In this document: piece by piece, positions 32,910-45,440 of the stretch
Layout of the letters: each line of letters starts with the position of its first letter
How positions within the stretch are numbered: the first letter of the stretch is position 1
DNA from: Lenzites betulinus
Taxonomy: Eukaryota; Basidiomycota; Agaricomycetes; Polyporales; Polyporaceae
Direction: 5' to 3'
Assembly (NCBI GenBank): GCA_022264855.1
Contig: JABYQU010000082.1
Coordinates: forward strand, 1 to 64,000
DNA length: 64,000 nt
Notes under the pieces: model-generated
What the model was told of the DNA's origin: nothing
The model's database searches: none
What the model saw: the letters and a program-made list of their open reading frames with translations, nothing else
Position numbers and translations under genes: made by a program

Positions 32910-34516
32910 ATGAACTCACCCAACGTCACCCCACCGTTACATCAGGTCACCGTCTGGGATAGCTGCGACTGGAAGGAGCAAAAGACGGACTCTATCGATC
33001 CCCATGCTGAAAAAGGTCAGCGCGGACGTGCCCGAATGGCCGCGGGCGAAAACATTCGCTGTGGATTTCTGATGAGCGTCGCCGGAGCACCGGTTTCGGG
33101 CCATCTGCTCAACGACATCAACAAGCACTTCAAACTGTTCCTGAGCGAGCTTGTCGATCGCGACCAACTCCCGAAGAAGTTGAAGTGGGGCCAGGGGGCC
33201 AGTGGGGTTGTCAAAGGCGCCTACTACGACTGGATGCGCTCACAGTTCTTTGAATTTCAGCTATGCAGTAACAACTGGAAGGCCGAGCAATACGCGATAA
33301 TGTCTTTCCCCTCCTGGAAGCAGAACTATCTCAAAGATCAACAGAAGGCCAAGACTGCGGCGTCAAGCAACGCCAAGAAAGCCACGGACAAGGGCAATGG
33401 ACACACGATCAATGGCACATCTGATAGTAACATCCGATGACCTGATCCAGCCGCCTACCGTACTGACCCCGTATTGCCCGCATAGGTACTGGTGTTGCTC
33501 TTCTTGCAGCCGCATCACTCACTGCGGAACCTCATCTGGACGATGATGACTACCGCGACATCCCTGCAACCACTCCCATGTCCCATGTACTCAAACGCGA
33601 CAAACCCGACTGCGCCTGCCTCCCTGAGGTTGAGGTAAAGCGGGCGCGGCTCTCGCAGTCCATCAACACAGACATCACCGCCATCACTGTACCTGCTTCC
33701 AGTACCGCTCACCATGCAGGCACGTCCCCCGCGCTTGATGGGAATGCATCCGCGACGGTCGGACTGGGAGCTGGTACTCTAGACCCTGACCTAGACGGTT
33801 CGATACCCGCAGTCCCCGCGACCAGCCCGCCCCGACGGATTCCGTACCCCATGTGCGTCTCTCTATCTCCTGCCAAAAATAACGCGTCAGACTTATTTAA
33901 CCAGTGTCGGCGCATGGGGTGCCCCGACAACAACTTCAACGGACGTTGCGAGCACCGTAACCGAGCAACGCAGTGACGCCACTGCGGGCGCGGCCGTCTC
34001 AACCATCAGCGAGGCCGCTGACCCTCATCTCAAAGACAAGAAGGACAAGACTACTAAGAGGCGCGGCCCATCCTGGCCGCCTACTGGTGCCAAGCCCAAG
34101 TGAGTTGTCGTCGACAGTCCACAGCGCTTGGGGTATGCTAACATGGGGTGCCATGTAGGGACGTCTGTGGCCGCTACTGGGCTGAGCAAAACCCCACGAA
34201 GACTAAGGAGGAGTTTGATGAGCACTACAAGACGCTCCTGACCGTCTCCTGTGGCCGCAAGGTGACGAGTTCCTCGCCTTGCTCTTATGGTCTACCTGAC
34301 ATGTATGCACAGAACCTACTCAAGTTGGCAGAGGCCATGGTAAGTACGCTCACATTTCTCGTCAATGCACGCTTGGCAGGCTACGCGCGCCTGGCTGGTG
34401 TGATCGCCCATGCTTGGGCTCTCACACTCTATGTACTAGCGTGCAACTCGCAGGGTTCTCGTCTGATGATCTGGCCTCTGGGGTTATCACTATCGCTGGA
34501 CTGGTGCTTGAACTGA
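32910..34516 (+). CDS. Cargo gene of element A, unknown function
   Basis: Exons 32910-33426 and 33486-about 33853 join in frame over a 59-nt intron. Further exons about 33905-34099 and 34159-34339 continue in frame, and the 3' end is unsettled (34340-34516). The N-terminal part has conserved-looking segments TVWDSCDWKEQKTDSIDPH, NIRCGFLMSVAGAPVSGHL and FFEFQLCSNNWKAEQYAI. The middle is low complexity with basic KDKKDKTTKRRGPSWPP, and DVCGRYWAEQNPTKTKEEFD follows. Genes of this type sit beside Tnp2-like transposases in other basidiomycetes, as far as I recall. The role is unknown. Confidence 0.55.
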
Positions 34517-34774
34517 CGACGATGTTACTCGGCGCTTGCTCCCTTGGGCTTACCGCTTATCTCACCTACTCAGAAGCCCTCCGGACCCGACTTGGTTGCG
34601 CCCGGCGCGCTCTCCCCTTCCAATGCAGAAGACAAGACTTAGGCAAGCTGAACGCCTATCACGGTAAGTTCATTAGCTGTTGTGCATGCGCGATCTGACG
34701 AAGACATGCAGCCGGAACACCCTATTCCATCACAGTACTACTGGACGCGACGTATGATGAATCGCGCAGGCCGC

Positions 34775-34926
34775 GTCGCGCGCAACTCTGGCAACGCGGC
34801 CGACTCTACATTCCTATAGGCGCGCTTCCCACCTGGGTCGCTGGCGGTTCGTCGCGCGCAACTCTGGCAACACGGCCTCCTCTACATTCCTATAGGTGCG
34901 CGCCCCACCGGGGTTACTGGCAGTTC
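34775..34926. repeat. 76-bp tandem duplication near the right end of element A
   Basis: Units start at 34775 and 34851, both beginning gtcgcgcgcaactctggcaa and both containing ctctacattcctatagg. A CG-alternating stretch and a run of about 14 G (34972-34985) follow. Confidence 0.8.
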
Positions 34927-35284
34927 GGACGGGTGCGGGGGCTGTATTCGATCGCGAATACGCGCGCGCGCGGGGGGGGGGGGGGCGCCGAGCCCGGGAC
35001 CCGGACGGTCGGGGGGCGGTTGCGTCGGCGCACGGGTCTTTTCGGGGCGCGGACGGGTGGTTTCGGATTGGTACAACATGTAGCTCGGGGGTCTGTGTAT
35101 TGTGAGCTATTGGAATCTCATTCAATTGCCGTTAATGGAGCGCAATGACTGTATATTGCGGACAATAGAAACCCATGTATTGTTTGGGCACTTTTTCTAT
35201 TGCCGCAGTTTACGAGCTATTTGGTTAGGAGGAATAGAAACTAATTGCTAGCAATACATTGTAATATTGTCGATTCTCACTGGG

Positions 35285-35335
35285 ACTCAGGAATGTGACC
35301 CTTTCGGTCGGCTACGAGTCTTCCGACACCCCACG
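35285..35335 (+). pseudogene. F-box/LRR-like gene, fragment 2 of 3 (stub between two elements)
   Basis: 51 bp of host coding sequence, including the right duplication of element A (35285-35291) and the left duplication of element B (35328-35335). In the frame of fragment 1 it reads NVTLSVGYESSDTPR once joined to fragment 3, a good F-box/LRR-like stretch without stop. Confidence 0.8.
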
Positions 35336-36555
35336 CACCTGATCATCACAGATATCCCGGCTAATAAGGCTGCCGTAGTACCCCCGTTTGGCAGCCTAAC
35401 TAGCCCGGTAGGCCGTGGGCCCACATACTGCCAGTAGCACGGCCAAACGGCCTGTTCCCTTCCCTTGTAGAGTAATAAACAACGCTGCCTATATGAGGCT
35501 CTATGTCGGAATCCCAGATAACATTAGATAACGCGATCGCTTTGATCTCTACTGATTAGATAGATCAAACGGGCGTTGAGTACATCCCGCCCCATCAAGC
35601 GCGCCCGGCATCTTCCCGCCGCCGGCGCTCCCCCGCCCCGCAACACCCGCACCGTGTTGCCCGCCGTTCCCGACAGCGCCAACGCTGTTCCCCCTCCCCC
35701 TCCCCCGTATGTCCTTCATTCTCCTCCGTTCTTCTTTCTACAAGCTAATATACTACATCGTTAACGCGTGGTATGGCTCAATCAGTGATACATTCCATAG
35801 ATACAGTGTGGCGGCGCACTCGCTCAAACAGGAAGGGCGCGCGCGCCTTATGTCAGCCCCGCCTCGGCACGGAAACACCCAGGCGGGCGCTCAAGCGCTA
35901 CCCGCCCGCCGCCACCCCGCTGCCCAGTGCGCCCGGCAGTCCCCGGCACACGGTTCCCGACGCTCCCGACGCTGTCCCCCCTCCCCGGTAAGTCCCCCGC
36001 CGCCCGCCGCCCCTGCGGACCCGCGCGCGCACATGTCAGCACACCACGCGTGTCCTCGCGTGCTCAATATTCAATGCCCACCCGCCGCCAAGTTCGCGCA
36101 CTCAGTGCCCGCCTGCCGCCACCCCGCTGCCCAGTGCGCCCGGCAGTCCCCGGCACACGGTTCCCGACGCTCCCGACGCTGTCCCCCCTCCCCGGTAAGT
36201 CCCCCGCCGCCCCCGCCCCATAATGCTGTCCCGTACGCGCACATGTCAGCACGCCAGGCCCCCTCGCGCGCTCAGTGTCTGCCCGTCGCTATGTTCACGC
36301 GCCTGCACTCAATCCCGGAGTCCCGCCAAGTGTGCCCGGCAGTCCCCGGCACTTGGTAGCTCGCCGTTACTGACGATCCCGACGCTCTCCCCCCTCCTCG
36401 GTATGTCCTCCACCGTCCTCCGCTCAATAGCGTTAAGCCGCGCGCACATATCAGCACACCAGGCGAGCCCTCGCGTGCTCAGTGCCCACCCGTCGCCAGG
36501 TTCGCGCACCTACGTCCCGCCGCGCCACCAAGCTGGCGCTGGCGCTTCGGCTCAC
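35336..36555 (+). repeat. Left long TIR of element B
   Basis: Matches 47306 down to about 46055 in reverse complement, close to identical in the outer 400 bp and more diverged inside. It contains about three GC-rich subterminal repeats of about 207 bp, with the core cggcagtccccggca at about 35933, 36140 and 36333. ORFs inside (35709-36359) reflect these repeats and are not genes. Confidence 0.85.
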
Positions 36556-37090
36556 CGGCAGGAAAGAAACGCGGGACTTTATGGACTTCAACACTGCGCG
36601 GGCCCGGGCGCCAGCTAAGTGGTCATGTAGATGCACCTGCGATGCAATAGAACCCGAGAACAAACATCTGAGATCGTGCGCGAATAGATGGTATACAATG
36701 TCGTATCGCGATTGAAAGCCCGATAGAACATATACGTCACCTAAGATTAGTAGAAGATTAGTAGAGGCGCAACTAGCGCCGAATGTGCATCGTGAAGTCT
36801 CGCGCATTGCCACACACTGGTCTGCAGCACCTTCTCCGGTGCCAAGATAATCGTGTAATGCACACAAGTAATCACTATGTCGATCCTTTTCCTTGCTAAT
36901 TTATGCCTGAGGTTCCAGACAAAGAGGATATCCACAGTGCGTAGACGCCCGCAATACGGGTCATTGGAGATTCAATGGCGCAAAACTCTTCCCTTCCCAC
37001 GACTATCATTATCCTCTGCCTCCTCGTCTTTCATCCATTACCATCACAGCTCCTGCTTTCTCCAACTTCGTACTCCTCTGCCGCTTTGCT

Positions 37091-40000
37091 ATGTCTAACA
37101 AACGACGCAGGGCGACTCGTGCTGTGCGTGTAGTGGGCCCTGCGCCGCTTGGCGACACCAATGAAGAAGACGGGCCGCCTCGCAAAAGCTTCCGCAAGCT
37201 AGTGATGCGCACCGATGCGATCGTTCAAGACAAGGTGCACCTTTCCCAAGAGTTCGACGCCAATATCAACGGTGAGTACACATACATGCTATCTAATGTT
37301 ACATGCACATTGACATTAATTGGCTAGGCCTAGACAACGATACTGTGCGTGCCATCGCGGCGATGCGAGGCGAGGAGCCACCACCCTTGGCGGAGCACGA
37401 CCCCCATGATATCTTCGATCCCAGCCACTCGAATACCATAGACAATGACGAAGGAGACTGGGAGGACATGGAAGATGGCGTGGAAGTCGACGATGAACTT
37501 GTGCAGGAGTTCATACAGTTCAGGTGCGCCTACAAACAGTTTGAATCTCGATCTCACCCGCTGAAACTCTGTTACAGCAAATCCTACCGCAAGGCAAAAG
37601 ACGGACGAACATGGAGACAGCGTACTGAGAGGCTGGCCGCTCACTGGGCCTTGCTCCTACCCTCACTTGTTGAGGGGTACTTAGCATGGCGTCATCCAAG
37701 CCCCGTCCCTCCATTGGGATCTGCTGATGTGCCTTATACGTCGTCCTCAGACAGCCAGCCCATGCCCGTCAGAGAGAGGCCCGCCTCAGCGGCCTCGCTG
37801 TTAGCTGCACAGGACTCCCACGACGCTGTCCCACAGCAGCCGTCCTCACCGTCGCCTCAGCCCGCTCCCCTCAAATCCTCCATAGACAACGAGTATGATC
37901 TGGAAATGAAGGTATATGACATATATAAGCTTGTGCCAACTGTCACCGTCTCCCTCGCCACTGCAACCACCGCTGCAGAAGCCCTTATCTTAGAAGGGTA
38001 TCTTGTTGTGTCCCCTGTCAAGCCTTCCTACGCCGTCTCTTTACAGACTCTTGAGCTTCTCCGATGCATACGTCTGTTCAAACCGTCGTTCAGTATAGAA
38101 GCTTTTGCAAAGCTTGTATGTCACTATTACTGTGTAAGCCCAACGCTAGCTAGCAAATATATATGTTCTCATCAATTTATCGGTACTGTGATGTTCTCAG
38201 ACTCCCTATCGCCGCCAAGTGCGAAATGCCCTCTCGGATGCCTTTGATATCTACCTCGGTATTCTCCGTGAGGTTGACAAACGAGTACGCTCGGTGCTCG
38301 GGCATGATACGCCCAACTGGCATGTGTGTAATGCATGCCCAGCATGCTGCTACAAGGTACTAGTACGAGAAGCACATGCCACTTGAATACATACTAACAG
38401 TTTTGTAGCTTGCCGGAGAGCCTGAGCTCACGTTTTCTCGGATGTATTGTATGGATGGGAACAACTCCCTGAAGCGCATGCGTCCGCTCGGAGGCCGCCA
38501 AGTTGGAGACACGCGCGTATTCGAAGACAGCGACTACTTCCTCCCCCAAGCCTTCGTTAACACTTTCGCAAATGAAGTATCACGCCGGCCGCGTGTATCG
38601 CACGAGGAAGCTATCGAAGAGGTGCAACATGCAGGAGCCTCCGCTGTTGTGGGTGCCGCTGAAGCCACTCTGGCAAGTACTTTATGTTTCTATTGCCAAG
38701 CCATGTGCTGACGTAGTCGATCACACTGTAATTATGCAGATCGACTTGCCCGCGCCCTCTTCATCAATGCCTGGCCCGTCTCGCGATCACGATCCAGCAG
38801 TGCCCGATCACGACCCCGATCACAACCCCGCATTTCCGCTTCCCGCGGACTCGAACACACCACCAGACGAAGACCTCCCAGACGGTATGGAGGGCGACCC
38901 TACGGACGGCGGCAGAGGGGTGGAGTCTTCGTGCACAAAGAACTGGAAGGCTGCGCAAGCTGACGAGAAGAAACGCGCTTGGGATGTCTTCGAAGAGACC
39001 GGGGTATTCGCGAGTGCGTGCAGGCACGGCCTCATTCTGTGGGTGATCGACATGATTCGGAGCGGGGAGCTGTAAGATCAAAGATCGGCATCGATCACTC
39101 GATCACTACTGATGTCATCCCCTTACCCCGCAGTGCCCGCTATCCCCTCGCCACAATAGCGAAAGTACTCGACGTGCTCGAGGAGCGTACTCTCGGAGGC
39201 TATGACGTTGGATGTTCACTCATAGGGACGATAGAGCGCAGCTCGCTAGGACGACGTTTCACAGAGAGACAGTCCCGTCTCTGCGTGAACGCCTTTCACG
39301 GATACTCACATGAGTACTCCTGCCAGGTGCGGCACCATCCCACCTACATCGAAGGCACGGGGCTTGAGGACCTCGAAACGATGGAGCGCATCTTCAGCGC
39401 ATCGAACCACCTTGCACCGATCATCCGCTATGCCACGGCATACCGCCGCCGCGTCTTCATTGATCTATTCTACAAGCAATGGGACTCAGAAAAGTATATT
39501 AACCTTGCTAAGATGCTGTATGAGAACTATCGCCAGGCACTTTCTACCATCAAAGAACTAGAGCCGGTCGTCTCCGGCGCCATGGCAGCCCTCGATCTCA
39601 CGCGTGAAGACCTCGAACGTTTTACGGCAGAGGAGCAAGTCTATCTGAACACGCTTGGCAAGGAGACGAACGAAGACATCCATCAGATTGCCTATGTTGA
39701 GAAACTGCAAGAGCTTCGTTCCGTCGTGTGAGTTTTTGAAGTTATATGCTGATTCATCCATCTGATGCATCAATACTTTACTTGCTAGCACACAGCTCGC
39801 CAAGACAAACCGTCAGTTTCTCGCTGCAGAAACACCTCAAGTTACCTTCTTGCCGCCTCATTCTGGGCCCACGGATTACGATGCTGAACTCTCGAAGACA
39901 CGTAAGATTGAGACTGCGCGGCGGTACCTCAATGAGCGACGGAAGACTCTGGTCTTCGAGGTTGCAGACCTCGAGATTCACCTCAGCATCAAGACGACTT

Positions 40001-40886
40001 GGCAGCCCAGTGACCCTGAATATATCCGCGTTGCCGGGTACATCACGACGCGGCGGTATCAACGCGCCTTAGCGAATCTGCAGCGTCTTGTAGTGCAGAG
40101 GCTCTTTGAGCTGCACAAGATGAACTTAGCCCGCACAGGTAGATTTTTTGTTATGTCTCAACTGTTCATGCTGCTGAGGTGCTTGAAGGCTACAGGATGC
40201 GACGCAATATCGCGAAGAACATGCAAACGCGCTCCCGCGCAATTCGAAATGCCATCGCTACATACAACGCCGCCGCCGCCGCTCTAGATCCGCCACGCCC
40301 GAAACTCGAGTGGGATTCTATTTCCCACTATCAGCTTCTTGAAGAATTCGATCTCCTCAGTGAAACGCGTGCCGACATCTGGGAGAAGCAATGGGCGCAG
40401 CCCGCCGTGCGCGAAACTCTGCGCCTCGCACGTCGCCTTGCCCGTGCTCGCGAGGAGATAACCCAAGTTCACGTCGAAGCCCACCGAGTGCACACGCACA
40501 TCCGCGACGAGAACGCCAAGTTCATGGTCGTCCTCCAGGAGCTCTCTGACGGAAACAGCCGCATACGGGGTGCTCTGCTCGAGTACATCACATGACGGCG
40601 TGCAGCGAACGCCCACCTGCTCGCTCAGCTGAAGAAGCTGTATAAACTCCCAGGTTTCTCGGGCGATCTGACGCCAGGCAAGCGAATCGGCATGCCGCCC
40701 TCCGATTCTTTGACGGACAATGCTCAGCGGGCTCACACGGTCACGGAGGAGGATGGCTGGGAAGACGAAGTAGATAATGACAATGAAGACGATGCAGAGG
40801 AGTTTGAAGACGAAGATGTGCAAGGTCAGGTCACCGCGTTGACAGATTTCGTTGGTGGACTTGCCAGTTCGTCTCACAGTGACTAG
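37091..40886 (+). pseudogene. KDZ transposase with one premature stop
   Basis: Nine exons: 37091-37271, 37328-37523, 37578-38133, 38201-38356, 38409-38672, 38740-39071, 39134-39727, 39789-40138 and 40189-40886, all frame-consistent. The intron at 38673 is GC-AG. Landmarks in order: an acidic N-terminus; YLAWRHPSP; NACPACCYKLAGEPELT and DGNNSLKRM (cysteine cluster of KDZ proteins); the transposase core FEETGVFASACRHGLIL, GYDVGCSLIG, NAFHGYSHEYSCQV, GLEDLETMERIFSASN; and a coiled-coil C-terminus ending in acidic residues. TGA at 40593-40595 cuts the frame after 1011 codons, and the same frame then stays open to TAG at 40886, about 96 codons later. CGA to TGA is the simplest origin. The core itself is intact. 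Confidence 0.88.
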
Positions 40887-41603
40887 TACTTAGTAGTAGC
40901 ACATCAGCTCATCTATGATGTGTAGTAATGCAACATTTATTTTGGATGTGTCGTCAGGTGCATGTAAAGGCTGACATGATTCTTTAGATTGACGGAGCAG
41001 GGTGGGAAGCCTTATGATGCCACATGGGTGCGCCGGCGTACCGATGCACAGCTACGGCGGTGCAGCGCGTATACCACCACCACACACGAGAGTTCAGTGC
41101 TTCGCCGGCCTTCCTGAACCGAATAATGCATTGACATTGTGACTGCTACGACCATTGGGAACACAGCTAATACTATCTGCAGTAGAGAGCTCTGAATAGT
41201 TTGATTGTGCTGAGGGCCTTGAGTTCGGAGAGTGAATGTGGCGTGAGTGCGGCGGCAAGTTATGGCACTGCACAATTCAGTTTAGAGGCGCGCGCGAATT
41301 CGAAGCATGATCTGTGTCCTCTCGTTCTCACACAGGTCTCCCATTGAGCGTTGGTGAACTTTATTCGTCCTTGACCACCTCCCGCCACGTCGTCGATGTG
41401 CTCTCCCCTTTTTGCGCGGTGCGTCCCCGTCGTCTACATCTGCGAACATGTATGTCAAGGCGGACTACAGGCTCAGCAGCGGTGGCCCTCCAGTCGAGCG
41501 CCCGTGTGCGCCGCGGGGTCGCCCAGCTATCTGATTCAACCTCCCTCGCTGTCGACCACCACAGTCTTTCATGACCCAAGGCCCGCCCGTCCTCGCCATC
41601 CCG
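40887..41603. other. Spacer inside element B
   Basis: No gene is seen between the KDZ gene and the next cargo gene. It contains the 5' flank of the latter. Confidence 0.5.
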
Positions 41604-43081
41604 ATGTCAACTACTCAAGACAATATGCATACTGACTATTACGTCGTTCTCGATCACAACGGTGACGAGGGGATATTCATCGGTGCACGGTGGGTGGTTC
41701 TACTCACACATTGACAGTTTATCTCATCGCCCTTCTCTCAGCCCGCCAAATGTTGCTGTCCGGAGGCACGATGACCTCCTGCATATCGTCGTGGCAACAC
41801 ATAGCTGGCGCGAGGCGACTAAGATCAATGGGCTGAACACAGAGATCGTCGCTCAACTCTCAGATCCCGTCGACGCCAACCACTTCAAGGAGCTCATCCT
41901 GGCCTCGACGACTGTTCGTTCAGTTTTCGCCGACGCCATCAACCAGCCCATCTACGCTCTGAGAGTGGCCAGAGAGACTGGTATATATCTAGGCTACAAC
42001 TGGTATGCCATGTATTCCATCCCTTGTGTGATATGCTCACAGATATGCTTCTGCTATCAGGACCCACGACTTGAAGCCATTGGTCCTACGTTTCCGCGGG
42101 GCTACATACAAGAAGTTCTACGTCTTCGAGGAGGCCCTGCTGTGGATGCTGTATAAGAACACCGACCACGCCCTGTTCACTAGCCCAGCGTCTGTGCCGC
42201 CGCCGCCGCCATACACTCCCGCCCCCATCGCAAATGTCCAGCCCGCCTCGGACGCCGGCGTTGCGGCGCTCCCGCCCACCGTAGATCCGATGTCTTCTGG
42301 AGGCAGGAGTGCCGAGGCCATACCCCCCGCCACGGCGCCGCCGACGCCTGACGTCGCCATGTCTCTGATGCCGGCCCTGTACGACGCTGGAGCTCCCGCA
42401 GCTCCCTCGATTGCCCTCGAAGTACCCGCGACGCGAGCTCCCCTTCTGGAGGCTGTCTCCTCGCTGGCCGAATCGCTCGCGTCTGGGCTGGCTATAGAAG
42501 AGCCACGTCGCGCCGACCTGCGGGACCGACTCACGGAGCACATTGCGGGTCATGCCAGCGACGCTGTTGCATACGCCGACTCGTTTGGCCGCGACGTGGA
42601 CGTGGTGTCCCTGCTCGTCGGGCCTCTCAGTACAGGCGGTAGAGTGGCAACGATGCCGCCTGCTGATACTTCCGCCTGTGTTTCCGTCGAGGCCACTGTC
42701 CCGGCAGCTCGGTCGTCCCATGGTGTGTATCATAACTCATCTCCTAGACAATGGGCTAATTTGTTTACAGCTATCGATGACCATGAGGCGGCCGCCAATC
42801 GGCCCCACGCTGCAATCGTCGATCATCTTCGGCGGGTCATCCGTCCAGTGCCGCCTCCGCAAGAAATGCCTGTCATTGTAGACATGGGTAACGAAGTCAA
42901 GGTGTGGATCCGTGCTCACCGCATCCCGGTCGAGTTGCAGCTTTATCTGCTACAGGCGTATATTTGGGCAGAGGATGTTAGCGAGTTCGTGGCGACCACC
43001 GGGCGGCCTCCTCTCGAGCTCCCCGTCATTGACGCTGAGCACGTTTGGGGCTTGATAAGCACGCAGGTGGCGCTCTTGTAA
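41604..43081 (+). CDS. Element B cargo with viroplasmin/RNase H1-N-like segment, 439 aa
   Basis: Exons 41604-41689, 41742-42002, 42061-42722 and 42771-43081 join in frame (introns 52, 58 and 48 nt). The segment ETGIYLGYNW then LRFRGATYKKFYVFEEALLW (about residues 106-140) has the G-I-Y-x-x-W ... KKF ... EEA pattern of the caulimovirus viroplasmin / RNase H1 N-terminal fold, which binds RNA:DNA hybrids. An earlier stretch YYVVLDHNGDEGIFIGA near the N-terminus may be a partial first copy. A Pro/Ala-rich middle links to a C-terminal helical part ending LISTQVALL. No lesion is found. The role in the transposon is unknown. Confidence 0.65.
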
Positions 43082-43218
43082 CCTTAGCCGTGCTGCCTAG
43101 CGGTTGTATGTGCGATATGCACGTGCTACGTGCCCCTCGGAATATTGTTTTGAGTCTGTAGTTTGATTGGAACGCACGCCACGATCACTTGAGAAATTCG
43201 AGCAACCGCCGCGACGAA

Positions 43219-45179
43219 ATGCAACAAACTTCAAGTCGACCTGTCGCAGAGATCCCCCCGTCGCTCCTCTTCCAACTTACTCGCTGCCGCTCCTTGTCGA
43301 CCATGGTACTCGTCCGCGGTGGAGAGGGCCTGCAACGCCTTCTTAACCACAAGCGCGCGTCGACCAGAACTCGGGGCAAGAGTCGCTACCGCTCCAAGAA
43401 GAAGAAGGGGATCATTCTCACCCCCACACAGAAGGCGCAGCTGAAACTCCAGAGACAGGACCGCAATGTCGCGCTCAACACAGCACTCAAGGAAGCGCGT
43501 AACGCAGTCTGGGAGGCCGCGAAGAAGATGCGCGCGGACTTTCAGACGCACACCACCGAACACTACTACCACCTTATCATGCAGACATCCCGTGTCGCAT
43601 CGACCAAGCGTCGACCCAGTCGCTGGAACGCATATATTCACAAGGAAGTGGGGAACATGAATGCTAGTACGTGCATGCTATCGTCGTCACTCCCTATCTC
43701 TGCTGACTTCTTCATAGACCTCGTGGACAATGAGGAACGCAAGCGGGTGTCCGACGCGGACGTCATTCAGCAGTTGTCCACGCAATGGAACGCTATGAGT
43801 AAGGAAGAGCAGATCGCTGCTACCGACGACGTGCTAGAGGAGCTTAAAGAGCGCAACGAGAATCTCAAGAAAGGCACCCATACCGTTGCGATCCAAGCGT
43901 TCCACGACGCGCGTGCGACGGTGGAGTCACTCGAAAAGGAGGCAAGTTCGGCGCCCTTCCACTAGTGTATCATAGTAACTGACGCACTTCACAAGCTGGA
44001 GCACCTTCATGCACGCACTGGCATCGAAGCGCTGCTATTTATCACACGATCCACGACCTCGTCCTACGTCCAGCCCTTCGTGTTCCACACAAGTGGCCGG
44101 CTGGCTGAGTTTGTCCACGCTCTAACAAGCAGCAACATGTCCGAGTTCGCCCTCAAGATGGAAGGCTATTGCCTCTCCGGCATCCAAGGTGAATTCAATT
44201 TTCATGACCTGCCGCTGCCACCATGCTGATATCTCATATTCAGGTGTCGCCAACAACTATGTACAAGGTCTCGTTGCTCTGAAGAAGGACGCCGCGTCGC
44301 TCATCAACCAGAAGTTTCGTAAGTGCATGTCCTCATTCAACGCCGAACAGATCTCTCACCACGCGTTTGTATAGAGGACGTGTGCGTGCGCGCGCCGACT
44401 GCCCGGCTGTACTATGTCAACTTTGAGAAGAGGATCACCGAACGCTTCGGCGTAGTCATCAAGAACTGGCCCTTGAAGAGGTTCTGCTCCCCCGGCGACA
44501 TCTGTTCCCGCCCCGAGCTCGATGTGCTCATTTCCAGCTGGACGTCAGGATCAGCACGCTTCCGCTCGATGTCCGATCCCGAGTGGGAGGCATGGAAGGT
44601 ATCCATGCGCCAGAGAGAGAGTGGGACGGTGCCGCCTGAGGAAGGAGTTATCCGCGACGCAACCGAGGAGGTCCGCGTGGGGACGGCAGTGTTTCGAACG
44701 GCGCCGAGGCCGCGGATTGTGAGTGCAGCCATCCTTCATGCACGACATATGTCTGACATGTGATTGGACTGTCTACAGCTAACCTCAACACGCCTCCCTC
44801 TGCTGGTGGACCGCCGCCTCCCTCCACTGGCCCGCAGACGCCTCCCTCGACGACCGGTACTCCGATTGTGCCCGCGTCCACCGTACTTGTGCCGCCTCCT
44901 CCTCCTGCGACGGTACCCGTGGAATCGACCAGCAAGCGCAAGCGTGCTCGACAAGAAATTAGTTTCGTCAATGTCAGTGTCGTCACCGGCCCTGATGGGA
45001 GTGCTGTGACAGTCGCCAAGAGAGCGCGGAAGAGCCGCCAGGGTACAAACCCCTCGACGACGACTCCTACTGGTGCTGGAGACTCAACGACCACCGGCGG
45101 AGTCTCCACGCAAGATGGGGATCAAGCAAAGAGGACGCGTCGGGCGCGCAAGTCCAAGAAGACTACGTCGGCGACGTGA
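43219..45179 (+). CDS. Element B cargo: basic HMG-box-like protein, about 541 aa
   Basis: Exons 43219-43666, 43718-43941, 43996-44188, 44244-44318, 44375-44718 and 44838-45179 join in frame. The intron at 43942 is GC-AG. A basic start TRTRGKSRYRSKKKKG is followed by an HMG-box-like region RPSRWNAYIHKEV ... DADVIQQLSTQWNAMSKEEQ (about residues 134-185). A conserved-looking C-terminal domain follows, and then a Pro/Thr-rich tail with basic clusters TSKRKRARQE and KRTRRARKSKK. An ATG at 43303 has a better context and could be the true start. The protein could be a DNA-binding partner of the transposase, by inference. Confidence 0.6.
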
Positions 45180-45186
45180 TAAGGTC

Positions 45187-45440
45187 TCTTCCGCCGCCGC
45201 CGCTCGCTGTCTCTTCCGCCGCCGCCGCCGCCGCCGCGCGCCGTCTTTTCCGCCGCCACCGCTCGCCGTCTTTTCCGCCGCCGCCGCTCGCCGTCTCCCC
45301 CGCCGCCGTTTGCTGTCTCAGCCCGCCATCGCCCGCTCGTTGCCTCAGCCCGCCGTCGCTTGCTTGCTTCGTCACCGGCAGCCGCCGTCCCCTGCCCGCC
45401 GTACCTTCCTGCCATACCCCGCCTATTGTGTGCTGTCCGC
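45187..45440. repeat. CCG-rich minisatellite
   Basis: Runs of ccgccg with a recurring unit of about 27 bp (cgctcgccgtcttttccgcc). All frames stay open because of the triplet nature, so the ORFs here are artefacts. Confidence 0.85.

Larger units (their letters stand above)
30686..35284 (+). mobile_element. Element A: 4.6-kb DNA transposon with Tnp2-like gene
   Basis: Perfect 22-bp terminal inverted repeats, starting CCCAGTGAGAATCGACAAT (30686-30707 and reverse complement 35263-35284). The 7-bp target duplication ACTCAGG flanks it at 30679-30685 and 35285-35291. It contains a transposase gene that has lost its middle part and a second gene of unknown function. The transposase resembles the Tnp2 group linked to CACTA elements, but the termini do not begin CACTA and the duplication is longer than the 2-3 bp usual for CACTA. 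Non-autonomous because of the transposase damage. Confidence 0.9.

Noticed and set aside
35709..36359. Long plus-strand ORF in the left TIR of element B
   Set aside because: Made of GC-rich subterminal repeats (Pro/Ala/Ser/His). A mirrored ORF exists in the other TIR.
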